From contig JADQAV010000025.1 in the NCBI GenBank assembly GCA_019775845.1, forward strand, positions 401,196-465,195: a DNA stretch of 64,000 nucleotides, given 5' to 3'. Positions 1 to 11,453 of the stretch are shown piece after piece. Position 1 is the stretch's first letter, and each line of letters begins with the position of its first letter. The notes under the pieces were generated by a model, which saw only the letters and a program-made list of their open reading frames with translations, did no database searches and was not told where the DNA came from. Made by a program: the position numbers and the translations under genes. Source of the stretch: Myrmaecium sp. VS I D KN 1. Taxonomy: Eukaryota; Ascomycota; Dothideomycetes; Valsariales; Valsariaceae.

Positions 1-2671
1 TGGACACTTTCATTCTGGAGACGGAGAGCATCATGATTGAGCTGTGGGGCGCGGTCAAGTCGGGCGAGGCCTTGACGATTGAGAAGGCGCTGGATACATC
101 GGCAGAGCAGCTGCGAGACTTGTGGACGCAGATGACGGGGCCGAAGAGGAAGACGAGGGGCATCCCGACCTCCAAGGATGATCCGCTTGTCAAGGCGAAC
201 GCGGTGGCACAGCTGCTTGTACGGCTGCATTATGGCGCCAAGGTGGAGGTGAAGGAGCAGCTGAGGTCGTCGAGGTTTGGAGCGCCGCCGAAACAGCCGC
301 AGACTGTGGAGCGGCGCAACGTGCCAATGCCGAAGGTGCTGCTGGATTGGATGACGGAGTTTGGAGAGGAGCCGATGGATCTGGAAGATGTGCTGGCGGC
401 GCAGGGCCGCTACTCGGCGGAGAACGGGTTTTGGGAGGCGGTGCTGATCTCCGCGTTCCACGGGCGGTTCCAGGACACGCTTACGTTGTTGAAGGGGGCG
501 GATTTCTCGGTTGCAGCGAGTGCGGTGATCGACAATAGTCAGGACGAGCCTGGATACCGGGGTGCGCAGCTGGATGCCATCAATGAGGTGGTGCAGGATG
601 CGATTCTGCTGCTTCAGGACTGTCCCGCGGTGCGTTCGGACGATTGGGATGTCAAAGGTGCCGACTGGACTTTGTTCCGGCGCCGCGTTACGCAGGCCAT
701 GGAAGATCTGAGAGACTTTGCCGAGGGCGACAACCGCTTCAACCAGGGCTTTAATGATGGGTTCGGGGCTTCTGCATTCGGCGTCTCGGCCATCAGCAAC
801 CAGTTCAGCTTCAGCACTGCCAGCCGGAGGGCGGAAAGCAGGGTGCCGTGGACGGTGTATGAGAACCTTTGCTTCCTCTACAAGCAGCTTCTCGGGAACC
901 CGGATGAGATCGTGGCGAACGCGGTGGATTGGGTCGAGGCCACCATCGGCCACGCGGTGTGGTGGAACGGCGAGGAGGCCGGTGTGCCTACGACCAGTCT
1001 TCGTGCCAGCCGGATGTCGCTCACCAGGCCGACCAGGACGCGCGAGTCGGATGTCGCGCCGTATGAGGCGTACCGGCAGAGGCTACGCCAGGCTTTCATC
1101 GAGGTCTCGCACGCCGAGGAGGAGCAGCTGGCCATCGAGACGACGAACCCGGTTCACGTGGCGTTGGCTTGCGTCTTTGAGGGCAATCTCGAGGGCCTCC
1201 TCTTGCTGCTCCGCCGCTGGTCTCTGACCATCACCACGTCTGTGGTCGAGCTCGCACATGCTGGCAACTGGCTTGGGACCTCGCCGTCCAAGGCGCTTGG
1301 CGGGTTCGACAAGAGCGATCTGATGGTCTTGAGTTATGGCCAGGGGGATAATCGCGGTGTGGATAAGGACGAGTATCTGATGGAGTACGCTGAGTTCCTC
1401 CATGCCGAGGGTGTTTTGACCTCGGAGCGGGATGGACTTCAACAGCCGGGTTGGTCCCTTGCCATCCAGTTGCTGTGTCGCCTTGATGATACCGCAGCGG
1501 CCACGGAGCGGATCAACAGATACCTGGATGATATCCCACTGGATAGTGAGAAGCATGTCGACGATGCGCTCGCGCTTTGCAGCGATCTTGATCTGGCGGA
1601 ACAGGCGAACAAGATCGCCGAGGTAAGCTATCTCTCGGTCGTCTAGTGTGCTGTATGAATTCTTTTGCTGACTGTCCGCACAAGCGCTACGCCGACTCAC
1701 GTGTGGCCGATACCGAAAACACAAACTATGGAGCTGCTCTACTGTATTACGCGCGTGCGCACAATGAAACAAAACTCCGCAACGTCCTCGGCGTCATGAG
1801 CTCGCTCTGCCTCGTTCATAGCATGGCATATCCACCAACTGCCGAGCTTGACGATCGCCTTCACGCGTACCTCGACTCTCCCAAGGACGAGCTCTCCGCG
1901 CTCGCCGCGATCGACCACGAGGCCGCCACTCTCCTGTCGACTCACCTGGCCGGCTACGCCACCCTCCGTCAATTCTACGACTACCGCGACGAAGCGGTCC
2001 TCTGCGGGCCAGGCGAGAAACCCTCCATGGGCACCAAGGCCCGCTACCGCGCCGCCGCGACCGCCCTCATCGCCCTCATCTCCTCCGCGGCGGCCTCCAT
2101 CCGCGGCGGCCTCTACGACCCGGACGACGACACGGTCGTCCAGATCGACGGCCTGCTCACCCTCCTTGGCGAAGCCCTCCCTTTCCTCGTCAAGGCCCCC
2201 GCCGCCCTCGACCGCGCCCACCTCACCACCCTCCTCGCCGTCCTCGAGGACTTCGAAACCCTCTCCACCTCCAAGATCCGCAGCCAATGTGAGCACCTCC
2301 TCGCCGCCGCCCTGGCCGCCGCCGCCTCCACCTCCTCTTCCACCGACCACGCCACCGCCTCCGCCCTCCACACCCGCCTGGCGCCCCTGCCTTCGGCATC
2401 CGTCTCCGCCTCCACCCTCCTCCGCAAAAGCACCTCTAACCTCACCGCGAGCTCCTACGACCTCGTCGGCTCCGAGGTGCTGGGCGGCAGCCTCGAGGGC
2501 AGCGCCGTCCTCGTCCGCGGGCCCGTCCGTCGCGAGTGGGATTGGCGCCAAGGCTTGCTGGCGTCGGATGTGCTGCTTCGGGAGCCGCCGGCGGCGGCGA
2601 GGAGACTGGTGCGTACGTTGCGGGTTTTGCTCGCTGAGGAGGTGAGGGGCCGGTGGGTGAGGGGGGGTTGA
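1..2671 (+). CDS. nup85: Nucleoporin Nup85-like, 5' end cut by window edge
   Basis: Nup85 is a scaffold subunit of the Y-shaped (Nup84/Nup107) subcomplex of the nuclear pore. The reading frame is open to base 3, ahead of the ATG at 33, so the true start lies left of the window. Exons: <1-1622 and 1685-2671. The 62-nt intron (1623-1684) has a GTAAGC donor, a CTGAC branch site and a CAAG acceptor, and it joins in phase 0. About 868 residues are visible, all helical solenoid in character. Two parts resemble the family: a segment near base 640 reading SDDWDVKGADWTLFRRRV, and a C-terminal segment near base 2150 reading LLTLLGEALPFLVKAP followed by a LEDFETL helix, which parallels the end of metazoan Nup85. 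The second exon has very C-rich third positions. Alternative: another ACE1-type nucleoporin (Nic96/Nup93), which I consider less likely. Confidence 0.8.
1623..1684 (+). other. Intron of the Nup85-like gene
   Basis: The donor is GTAAGC at 1623 and the acceptor AG is at 1683-1684, with a CTGAC branch-like motif about 15 nt upstream of it. Removing it joins two long open frames in phase 0 (NKIAE to RYADS). Reading through it hits a stop at 1644-1646. Confidence 0.85.
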
Positions 2672-3639
2672 TTGGGGGAGGGATGGTTTGGAGGGGGTTT
2701 GTGGAATGATGTGGTTCTTCTCCAAGTCATGTTGTGGTGTTGCTCTTCCTTTCCTTTTTCCTTTTCGAGGGGGATATGTTTACCACTCGGCCTTCTTTCT
2801 TCCTTCCTTCTTTTTTGTTGTGACCGCATCATACATCCTGCCTTTTTTTACTGAAGAAACCGGGTTTGGGCTTGAAGTGTGAGGTTAGGTTGGGTGATGC
2901 ATGGATGGATGGAATAGTCGGAGTGATCGAAGAGGCGGAGACGAAGAAGGGATTACCGTAGTGCATGCAATGTAAGATGATTGTTTGTTTTTCGAAGGGA
3001 TGCTTACTCTACTTGGCTGGTTGTGATATTGTTCGCGACCCGGTTCTTAGTGGACGGTGAGTGGTCTTGGCCCTGACAAGTAAGAAAAAACATGCCAAAT
3101 CCAGTACACACTTCTTGACCTCAACCTTATACATTACATCTATCATCAACGGTCATATGCGCATATGCAGAGAGTGGAAGAAGTACTGTCTGTTGGCCAT
3201 TCCGTTCTGAATCTGTCTACCTCATGAAAGGATATGGACCACTGGAAGGATAACAGCAGAAAAAATAAGAAAGAATAGTAAACCTTCCCCATCATCTTCA
3301 ACCCTCCCTCTCTTGCTTTGCTTCTCGTACGAGATCGGTGGAAGCTGCCTAGGGGGGCGGAAGGAGAGAGGAAAGGAAAAGAAGAGAAAAGAAAGTGAAG
3401 GGAATAAAAGAAAAAGAAGAGAAGAAGAGAAAAGAGAAAGAAATAGAGCAAGCCCATCCACGCTGGCACCTTACCGTACCGTATCAGTCAGACAATCCAC
3501 CCCTCTGTCCGTCCGTTCGTCTTTGCTCTCACACTAAGCAGTCGCCATCGCCCCTCAAGCCCAGCAGACATGTCGTCGTCGTCGTCGTATTGTATCGTCC
3601 CAGTTCAATGCCATCGCCAGTCGTCTCGCGATCCCAGAT
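2672..3639. other. Spacer between convergent genes
   Basis: About 970 bases between the 3' ends of the Nup85-like gene and the tail-anchored protein gene. I see no gene. It holds a pyrimidine-rich stretch just after the Nup85 stop and an almost pure purine tract (G/A) at about 3360-3450. The short open frames across this tract are low-complexity Lys/Glu/Arg and look accidental. Confidence 0.6.
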
Positions 3640-4341
3640 CTAGTAACCCGAGCCAGAGCCAGAGGTGGAAGCCGAACCCGCAACACCAACACCGCCACCA
3701 CCGCCAAACCCAAGCATCAGCGCAACAAGCAGCGCAACAAGCAGCCCTTCCCACACAAGCAGTCGTGCGTTTCCCAGACCCTTGCTCTTCTCCTTCCCCT
3801 CAACCATCCTATCCACCTTCCCCTCTTCCCGCTCAACCCGCACCTCAACCCCCTCCTCCCCCTCCCCCTCCTTACCACCACCCTCCTCAACCCACCCCCG
3901 ATCCGCCCGCAACTGCAACCCCACCGCCGCCGCCCTGGCCCTCGCCTCCGGCGTCCACCCCGTGCGCACCAGCACCAACCGTCCCACCGTCGTGCGCTGC
4001 ACACACTCCTTCAACCCCACCCTGCCCACCACAACGTTGCTCTCCCGCTCGACGCGCTCGTGCGTGACGCCCGGGGGCAGCGGGGGGGCGTCGGCGTCGG
4101 CGTCGGCGTCGGACGCAGGCGCAGGGAGCAAGATGGTTTTCGCGCCGGGCAGGGCGGGGAGCGGGATCCGCAGGGCGGTGGCGAGGCGCTGGGCGTGCGG
4201 GGTCCAGGCGTAGGTCGTGTGCTGCACGCCGGAGGGGGCGGTGGTGGTGTGTTGGTGGTAGTGGAGGCGGGTCGGGACGGGGGAGGTGGGGGTGGGGTAA
4301 AGGGCGAGGGGGGAGGGGTGGGTGGTTTTCTCGGTCGTCAT
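3640..4341 (-). CDS. Hypothetical tail-anchored membrane protein
   Basis: 233 residues in a single exon. The start chosen is the ATG at 4341 (CCAAGGAAAATG context). An ATG 48 codons upstream only adds low-complexity sequence. I do not recognise the family. Visible parts: an ordered-looking N-terminal region (residues about 1-75); a short Asp-Ala repeat encoded by a GTCGGC microsatellite (near 4089-4111); a second folded-looking stretch containing VLVRTGWTPEARARAAAVG; a charged Glu/Gly/Lys-rich linker; and one hydrophobic helix (about residues 194-213) followed by a Gly/Ser tail. That order suggests a cytosolic domain anchored by a C-terminal membrane helix. It is convergent with the Nup85-like gene. 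Strong third-position GC in this frame supports coding. Confidence 0.55.
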   Translation of the reverse strand: MTTEKTTHPSPLALYPTPTSPVPTRLHYHQHTTTAPSGVQHTTYAWTPHAQRLATALRIPLPALPGAKTILLPAPASDADADADAPPLPPGVTHERVERESNVVVGRVGLKECVQRTTVGRLVLVRTGWTPEARARAAAVGLQLRADRGWVEEGGGKEGEGEEGVEVRVEREEGKVDRMVEGKEKSKGLGNARLLVWEGLLVALLVALMLGFGGGGGVGVAGSASTSGSGSGY

Positions 4342-5854
4342 TTTCCTTGGTTTGTTGAGTTGATCTTTTTCTTGGTGGATGGAGGGTTTGGAAGAGGTGT
4401 GTGTGGTGTCCTGTGGATTTGGTTCCGGAGTTGGGAGTAGAGAATGTGTGATTGTGTTTGTCCGTTTGCTTCTCCGTTCGTCCAAGTTATGTGTGGAGTG
4501 AGTAGGTTGATGGACTTGTCTTTTTCTCCCTATCGTAGCTGGAAGGAGGGTCGAGTGGAAGGGGTTTGAAGGAGTGTTCCGGAGAGGAGTGTGTGGTCTC
4601 CTGTGGTGTTGTGGTTTGTGGACCAGGAGTAGAAGAGGTGTGAAGATGTGTCTGTCCGTCCGTTTGTTTATCCTTCCGTTCGAGTTGACCGATGACAGAA
4701 CCGTATGAACAGACTGGTTCGTTTCTCAGTATCGTATCCAGGAGAGGATTGTATGGATGATCGAAAGTCTCGAGATGTACAACCGTCCAAATCCCTTTCG
4801 ATGAGAGAAACCGAGGAAACCGCGTGCCTTCGTCCAAGCTATTGCCGAATCCTCGCAGTCCCTTCAAAAAGCGCTCCGAGCCGTCGAACCTTTCTCTCGT
4901 CAAGTATCGCGTCGAGCAAGAAGCGTAGCGCAGTGCAGCAAAGCAGAACAGGTCGTCAGTCCGCCGTCGATGTGGTTGAAGTCCAAGACCCAGAGAACCA
5001 GCGAGCAAGACAGTAAGGATGGCCTCCAAAGGCGCGAACCAAAGACGCGAAAGCGAAGATGAAATGAAGAAGAAAAGAAAACGAAAGCCAAAGCTGAGAA
5101 GAAACGGTCTTTATTTAAGGACGCGCAAATTCCCAAAAAGGAAAAACATGTCCCAGTCACCGGTAGCGTGTGAAAGGAACGCACTGCACTGCACTGACCA
5201 TCAGTTCAGCAGGTTTAATTTCACACTTTGTGAAGGAGAACCAGATCCAGATCCAAAACTGAAACCAGAATGGAAAACCTGACCACTCACCGCCCCGCCA
5301 GCTAGGGGAGCAGGAAAAGAAAGAAAGAACGAAACAAAAAAAAGGTGACGGGATGCTTGTTGTGCTCGGTGAAGGTCCATCTATTTGGCCAATCAGCGCT
5401 CGTTTGTCGTGGACAAACGGCGGGAAGGAGGACATGGTCCGTCACCGACTCGATGAATGTTGACTGCGCGCACGCGAAAGCGGATGAGAAGAAGGGTCGA
5501 AGAGCGACTGGCTGATCGAACATTGCCTGCATAGCGAAGCGGAGAGAGTAGAAAGAGGTCAGAAATAAGAGACGAAGAAAGGAGGGACGTTTCAAAGAAA
5601 AGTCATATCGAGATAGGTAGGTATCTATAAGGAACACGCAACAAAGTCAACAAAAGAAGTGAAGATAGAAAAAAGGGAAAAAAGAAAAGCAGAGGTATAC
5701 ACATAAACCCATTCATCGTTTTCTCGTCCCCGAAATACCGTAGAGTGGGAATAGTAGTAGTAGTATCAGGCCGTCATCAAAGCCGGAACCGAGACAAAAG
5801 AAAAAGAAGAAGGGAATCAAAGGAGTGAAGAGAGAAAACCATCACCATATTTCA
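4342..5854. other. Intergenic region, no gene seen
   Basis: About 1.5 kb upstream of the tail-anchored protein gene and downstream of the SYLF gene. Several open frames occur on both strands (for example 4487-5029 on the minus strand), but none has biased codon use, a recognisable domain or credible splice sites. The part from 5640 to 5830 is A/G-rich. Confidence 0.5.
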
Positions 5855-8090
5855 TCACTTCATCTCCTTCGAACTCTCCTCCGGCGAACCGGGGATGGAG
5901 TGGAAGTCATCGGACTCCGCTCGGCTATCCGCCCGACTCGTCGTCCGGCTCTCCACCGGTTCCGGAACGGCCAGGCCGTGGCCGCCGTCCTTCATCTCTT
6001 CCTTCTCATTCATCTCCTCCGTGGCCTGCTCCGTCGTCGTCTCTTGCTTCCCAATCGAACCATCCACCTTCTTCTCCTCTGCCTCAGCAGGCACCCCCTT
6101 CTCCTCCTTCTTAACATCCATCTGCCTCGCCAACCGCGCCAACCGCTCCTCCTCCTCGCGATCCTCCTCCGGCCCAACCGCCTCAATCACCTCCGCCGCG
6201 CTCTCGCTAACCTTGCTCTCCACGCTGCCGACGCTGCTCCGGATCGACGCCGCCGGCGACGACGACGACGACGGCGACGACGTCTGCGTCGCCCCGTTCT
6301 CCGTCGCCCCGATCACGAGCGGCCGCTTCCGGTCCCGGATCGGGTTCCGCGGCGGCAGCTTCGGCGGCGCCGGCTTGACCACCGTCACTAGCCGCGCCCG
6401 CGGCACCTGCACCGGCGTGCCCATCTGCACCCGCTGCACCGAGTGCGCCATCTGCGCCGTCGCCGGCTCGTGGATGACGGCTTCTTCGGCGTCGGCCTCG
6501 AGGTCCGCCTCGCCGTCGTCTTCGTCAGTTTCCGCGTGCGGAGCCCCGTTGGTTGCTGGAGGGGAAGGGGATCGGCCGTGAGAGGAGCCGCTGGAGACGT
6601 GGCGGGCATGGCTCGAGGTATCGGGATGAGGAGCAGACTCCTCGTCGGAGTGGGGGCGAGAGATAACAGTGGGGGAGCGGTGTGAGCGGGGCGTGCGCGG
6701 GGAGCGAGGAGTCGCAGGCACATCGTCGATGGACTTATTTTCCGGGATATCGTCCATCTTCGGCGTGCCGGCGCGGCCGTTGGTCGTGGGAACGATGATG
6801 GGAGCGGGGGAGTCGAAGTCGGTCTGCGTGGACATGTCGCTGGTCTGCGTGCCGCGATCGGTGGAGTAGCTGACCGTGCTGGTCCGCCAGCTGCTGCGGC
6901 GCGACATCATACTCAAAGTGTCGGTGCTGCGGCGGTGCATGCTGCTGCGGCTGGTGAAGGTGTTGTAGATCGGACTGGTCGGGCTCGGACGGAACTCGAA
7001 GTTGTCGCTGGAAACGGGACGATGCGAGCCAGCCTCGCGGATCTCCAGGCCTTGTTGCTCGAGCGCCTTGACGCCGAAAGGATCAGGATCCTCAGCATCG
7101 GGCACTCCAAAGATGTGTTCCCCCGGCGCTTCCAGCTCGATGTCTCCTGGAGCTGGGTCAGCCGGTAAGACGGACGCATCCACGTCCGTATCGCCTTGCG
7201 CCGCCTTGATCGTCTCCATCAACGTCTTGATCTCGTGTGGCGGATGTCGTACTTTGCCAGCGAGGATATCGCCAACGGAGAGCTTCTCTCCGTAAAACCT
7301 CTCATTCTCGTCTGTCCGCTCGATGACGATCGTCCCATCGATCTGCACGCCGGCGTAGAACCCCCGTGATTTCAGATATGTGAAAATCGGTGCCTGCCTC
7401 TTATGCACTTCCGTCTCCAGCATCCCGCCGACGCCCACCGGTCCGGCGACCGCGCTGATTTCTCCTCCGACCGTACACCGCACCTTCGAGAAGGCTTTGA
7501 GCGCTTCGTCCGTGTTGATGACGACGACGCAGTCGTAAATGTCGACGCCGATGAGAAAACCCAGCCCGGCCGTATGCAGCATGATGCCGGACGGCGGCGA
7601 CCACGATCCATCCTCCAACCTTCCCACCAGGATCCCACTTCCACCCGCGCCGGAGACCCACAGGCCCGTCCGCATCGTCGTGAACACCGCGAGTCCTTTC
7701 GCATTACGTATTACCTAAAGAAAAAAAGCAGATCACCAGTCAGCTTCCGAGCGAATGCATTGAAAAATAGAAACGCCCAATGCGGCTCATGTCCACACTC
7801 ACCTCCGCCGGAATCTTCTTCAACACCTTCTGCTTCGTCGACGTCGCAGGGCCCTCCTCCTTCCCATCCACCACCCGCGGCTGCACCAGCTCCTCCGTAT
7901 AAAACCCATCCCGGCAAAAGCTACGCAGGATACGAGCCGCCTTATCACTCTCCTTATCCAACGTCGTCGGCCAAAACGCCTCCGATCCCAGCTTGTTGGA
8001 CAGCTTGTTCACGGGCGGGCCCAGCTTGTCCACCCAGCCGTACAGCTTGTCGAACCCGGCCTTGGACGTCGTCTTCGTCTTCTGCCACAT
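5855..8090 (-). CDS. SYLF-domain (Ysc84-like) actin-associated protein
   Basis: Ysc84/Lsb4-type proteins bind actin and the WASP homologue Las17 at cortical endocytic patches, and SYLF domains also bind phosphoinositides. Exons: 7803-8090 and 5855-7714 (minus). The 88-nt intron has a GTGAGT donor and a CTTTAG acceptor and joins in phase 0 (KIPAE to VIRNAKG). The predicted length is 715 residues. Residues about 5-250 form the SYLF domain: DKLYGWVDKLGPPVNKL, then VIRNAKGLAVFTTMRTG, the glycine-rich SGAGGSGILVGR, GVDIYDCVVVIN and VAGPVGVGG. The rest (about 460 residues) is disordered and rich in Ser, Pro, Arg and Glu, with a charged coil near the C-terminus. I see no SH3 domain, unlike yeast Ysc84, so this is the SH3-less fungal form. 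The start is the first ATG of the SYLF exon; a longer upstream frame lacks support. Confidence 0.85.
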
Positions 8091-9918
8091 GACTGCGCCC
8101 CCCTCCCTTGGAGCCGCCGGGAGAGGAGGCTCGCTGATTGAGACTTTTTTCGAGGAGGAGGAGGAGTATGGGAGGTTTGCGCCTTCCCCAGGCCGAATTT
8201 GGCGCACGGGTGAGGGACTAGGCGCGATCACCTCGCGATGCGGGACGAGGTGGTCGAAAAGCAAAGCCTCTCTCCGGTGCGAAAACGGTCGAGTGAGAAA
8301 GGGGGGAGGGGGGAGTGTGTGCAGCGGAACGGTTTCAAGAAACGGTGTTTCGAGGTACTGTTGGTAGTAGCTTGGTTCGTAAGGTTGGCGGGGCGTGCAG
8401 TAGCGGCCTGAGCACGAGGCCCTACTTAAGTTAAGGTAGGAGATCACCGAGTAAACGAAGATGTGTGGAGTGGAGGGGGGGAGTGATGTCGTCAAGTCGT
8501 GAAAAGGGGAGGATGGAGAGAAGAGTGAAGAGGCGATGGAAGAAGAAAGGTGATGAGACGGATGACGGCGGGTCGTCTTACGTCGAGTCCCGTCGGGAGG
8601 GAAGGAGGAAGAAGGAACCTGGGGCCTATGGCTTTGTCAGGCCTGCAGGCTGCGAAATCCGCGAAGGGCCGGGCGGCGGACGGCGGAGCGTTCGGGGCTG
8701 CCGGGAAGGTGCAGTGAAGTTGGTTCCCGGATACCTGCCTGCCTGACTTATCTATCCAGGCACCTTACTTACGTCAACCACTGAATCGAGCTGAGAACGG
8801 CCGGGACGGATGCCAATCCTTTTTGTTGATTGCCCGTCCGATGATTCCTTGAACCGCACGGGGCAGCGAACGTACGGGACCCGCTGAAGGGAGAACGATT
8901 GGAACCGAGCGATCGAGCGAGCGAGCGAGTCAGGCACACACCCAGGCAGGCAGGTAGGCAGGGAACTCAGGCATCCCAACCCGCCACCGCACCCCTCTCC
9001 TCTCACTCAACGCAGTCCTGTGAGTATGTACAAACGTACAAAGGCAGATTGCGCATGCAGGTACGGGGGACACGAGCACCCCTTCCTTTCATTCCCCCCT
9101 CCCTTCCCCACTCCCAAATGCACGCTGTACTCCGTATGTACAACCCCGTCGATCCTTGTCCCGTTTCGATCTGCATGTGAAATTGCAGGGCGGATACGTA
9201 TACGCTCGTTATACATACAAGATTTGAGCGATGTGTTTCGCATTGATGGATGGGGTCGATTGATCCCTGTTACTTACCCTACTCCACCGTGTTACCAAAA
9301 TAGAGAGGATAAATGGGGCATCGACGGGAACAGAGAGAACTGCTGGGGGGCATGGATATGGTAAATATAATGATGTGTGATAGGTCTCAAGTACCTATTG
9401 TAGGTACAGTACTGGCGTGCAAACAGTAGGTCGTACGCGCTCTACAAACATACCAGCGACATCCCAGATCCGTTCACACCCTTGTTCTCACGCCCATACC
9501 GCGATCCGCAACGCTCCTTTTGGCCAGCGAAAGAAAGAAAGCAAAGGAAAAGAAAAAGAAAGCATGCATCCTTTTGCCAAAAAAGGAAACCCTCAGCCGA
9601 AAAACGCCGCCACTTTTGTTTGTTGCGTTCCGCTTCCATGTTGCGGAGTGGACGCTTCCGCAGCACCGTAAAAACCATCCTGTTCTGGATAAAAAAAGGG
9701 GATTCGAAACACACATGAAATATGTAGTTCTGCCAGAACCGATATGCTCCCGGTTGTTCCACCGTCGAAGCCTCGTCTTCAGCTTCTGGTGCTTTGATGA
9801 AATGCCATGCCGCTGGCGTGTGGTATCACATATTTGACAAGGGAGCAGAACCAGACTCTCGATATGTTTGAGCCAAACTCAGTAAAGCTCAATAGCAACC
9901 TTTGACGTTGGAATCCGT
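8091..9918. other. Intergenic region, no gene seen
   Basis: Lies upstream of the SYLF gene and downstream of Rrp7, so it should hold the SYLF promoter and the Rrp7 3' end. I see only short unrelated frames, pyrimidine tracts and simple GA/CAGG-like repeats (near 8915-8965), and no RNA gene. Confidence 0.5.
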
Positions 9919-11053
9919 TCACATCGGCTGAAATCGGGGTTAGCACACGTTCAACGTATCGTCCACTGACCCCCCAAAGGGAAGAGAAAGAGAATCTCAC
10001 CTTCGCACCACCCCTCCTCTCCCTCATCTCCAAAACCTTCCGGCGATCCTCCTCGAACTGTCTCCGCAGCTCCGTCTCCCGCTCCTTCCGCTTCTCGCGG
10101 ATCTGGAAGCGGTAAAAGTCCTCCTTGCCCTTGTGCTTCTCCTTCAGCTTCTCCGCCTGGGCCTGCGCCTCCTCCACCCGGGCGGGACCCGCCCGCGCCC
10201 CCCGCGTCACCGTCACGAACCCGTCCGCGTCCGGGACGCTCCGCTGCCGCGCCAGCGCCTTGGCCCGCGCCGCCTCCAGCGCCGTGAACGTCGACAGGTA
10301 CGCGCTCACGCTCGCCTTGAGCGTCGCCAGGTCCGGGAACGTCTGCTGGTGGTGCTTCGCGTATCCTGTGATCCCTCGTGTTAGCCGAACCCGTCCCCAT
10401 CTCATATCCTCCAGCAGCCCAAGTAACAAAAGCAGCAAACACCAAAAAAGGGAAAGAAAGAAAAACTCACTCGCAACCCCCAACCCCTCCCCACCCCTCC
10501 ACACCGCGCGCTCCTCTCCCTTCGCCCTACACGCCTTCCGCACACACCTCCACACCCCCTCCCTCGTCGCCTCATCCAAAAACACCACCACCGCCCCCTC
10601 CCCACTCATCCCAACCCGCCCACACCCCTCCCACACATCCGGCAACCGCGCCTGCTCCGCCAGCAAATCCTCCTCCTTCACCTCCTTCGCCGAGCCTCGC
10701 TTCCTCTTCTTGCCCCTCGCGCTCTCCCCCTGCTGCTGCAGCGCCGAGCTCTGCACCGCCACCGCAGCCCCCTTGCCCCTCCGCGTCGTCGCCTCCCCCC
10801 CAAACTCCACCGCCGCCACTTTCGCCCCGCCTAAGGCCGCCTGCGCGAACAGCGCCCGCACGCTCGCCAGGTCCGCGTCCGCTGGCACGTTCGACACGAA
10901 CAGCGAGCGTGCTGCTGGCGCGGTGGCCGTCTCGGAGGCCGGCTGGTGCGGCCGGATGTAGAGGTAGTGCGTGGTGGGCTTGGGGAAGGCCGGGCTGGTG
11001 GCGGGCACGGTGAGGGGGAGGATCGCGTAGTCGCCGACGGTTGTGGGCGCCAT
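9919..11053 (-). CDS. RRP7: Ribosomal RNA-processing protein 7
   Basis: Rrp7 acts in the nucleolus in the small-subunit processome during 18S rRNA maturation. Exons (minus): 10471-11053, 10001-10365 and 9919-9927, giving 318 residues. Intron 1 (10366-10470, GTGAGT to CACAG) joins GVA-RYAKHH in phase 1. Intron 2 (9928-10000) has a GTGAGA donor and a GCTAAC branch just before TTTCAG. The last exon would be only nine bases (two codons and a stop). The N-terminal half carries an RRM-like segment starting at SLFVSNVPADADLASVRALF. The C-terminal half carries the Rrp7 signature: the helix before FYRFQIREKRKERETELRRQ and the basic RRKVLEMRERRGG tail. The ATG at 11053 starts a frame conserved in character from the first residues (MAPTTVGDYAILPL). 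The LINE insertion begins about 400 bases upstream of this start. Confidence 0.88.
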
Positions 11054-11435
11054 AGTTGGGTGTGCGTGGAGGATGAGATGTGGGTGGGATCTTCTGGGTT
11101 CGTTGCGCGCAGGGACGCGCGAGGATCTTTCGCTTTTGCTTCCTGGCTTTGCTCTTCCTGGGTTTGGCGAAGGAGCGTCCGGTTGTGGGTTGTCAGTCGA
11201 GGTGCTGCGCAGACGGGTGAAGCTGCAGTGAGGGAAACGGAAAATGTTTGGCGGTGCTGCGGGCGGTGAGGATGTTCCCGGTGGCAGAAAGCGGGAAGTG
11301 GAGCGACTAGATCTGGAGCCTGAGGCACCTCATTTTGCTGACAGTCGCTAGTCAATAATGCCTGAGGCTGCTACGAAGTGGCGTCTGGAGATCTTCGGGT
11401 GAGGGGTTTTTTAGCCTCCCATTCCAGATCCCCTC
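11054..11435. other. Promoter-side spacer of RRP7
   Basis: About 380 bases of normal composition between the RRP7 start and the left end of the LINE. The GC-rich sequence stops abruptly at about 11460, where the AT-rich block begins. I see no gene here. Confidence 0.5.
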
Positions 11436-11453
11436 ACCTTTCCTGCGGGTGAA
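11436..11453 (+). repeat. Left copy of 18-bp target-site duplication
   Basis: The 18-base sequence ACCTTTCCTGCGGGTGAA occurs here and again at 18255-18272, exactly bracketing the AT-rich block. It is GC-balanced and unmutated. A direct repeat of this length is typical of target-primed insertion by a non-LTR retrotransposon. Confidence 0.8.

Noticed and set aside
1739-2725. 328-codon minus-strand frame rich in Gly, Glu and Arg
   Set aside because: Antisense shadow of the second Nup85 exon, caused by its C-rich third positions. It also crosses the gene's end into spacer.
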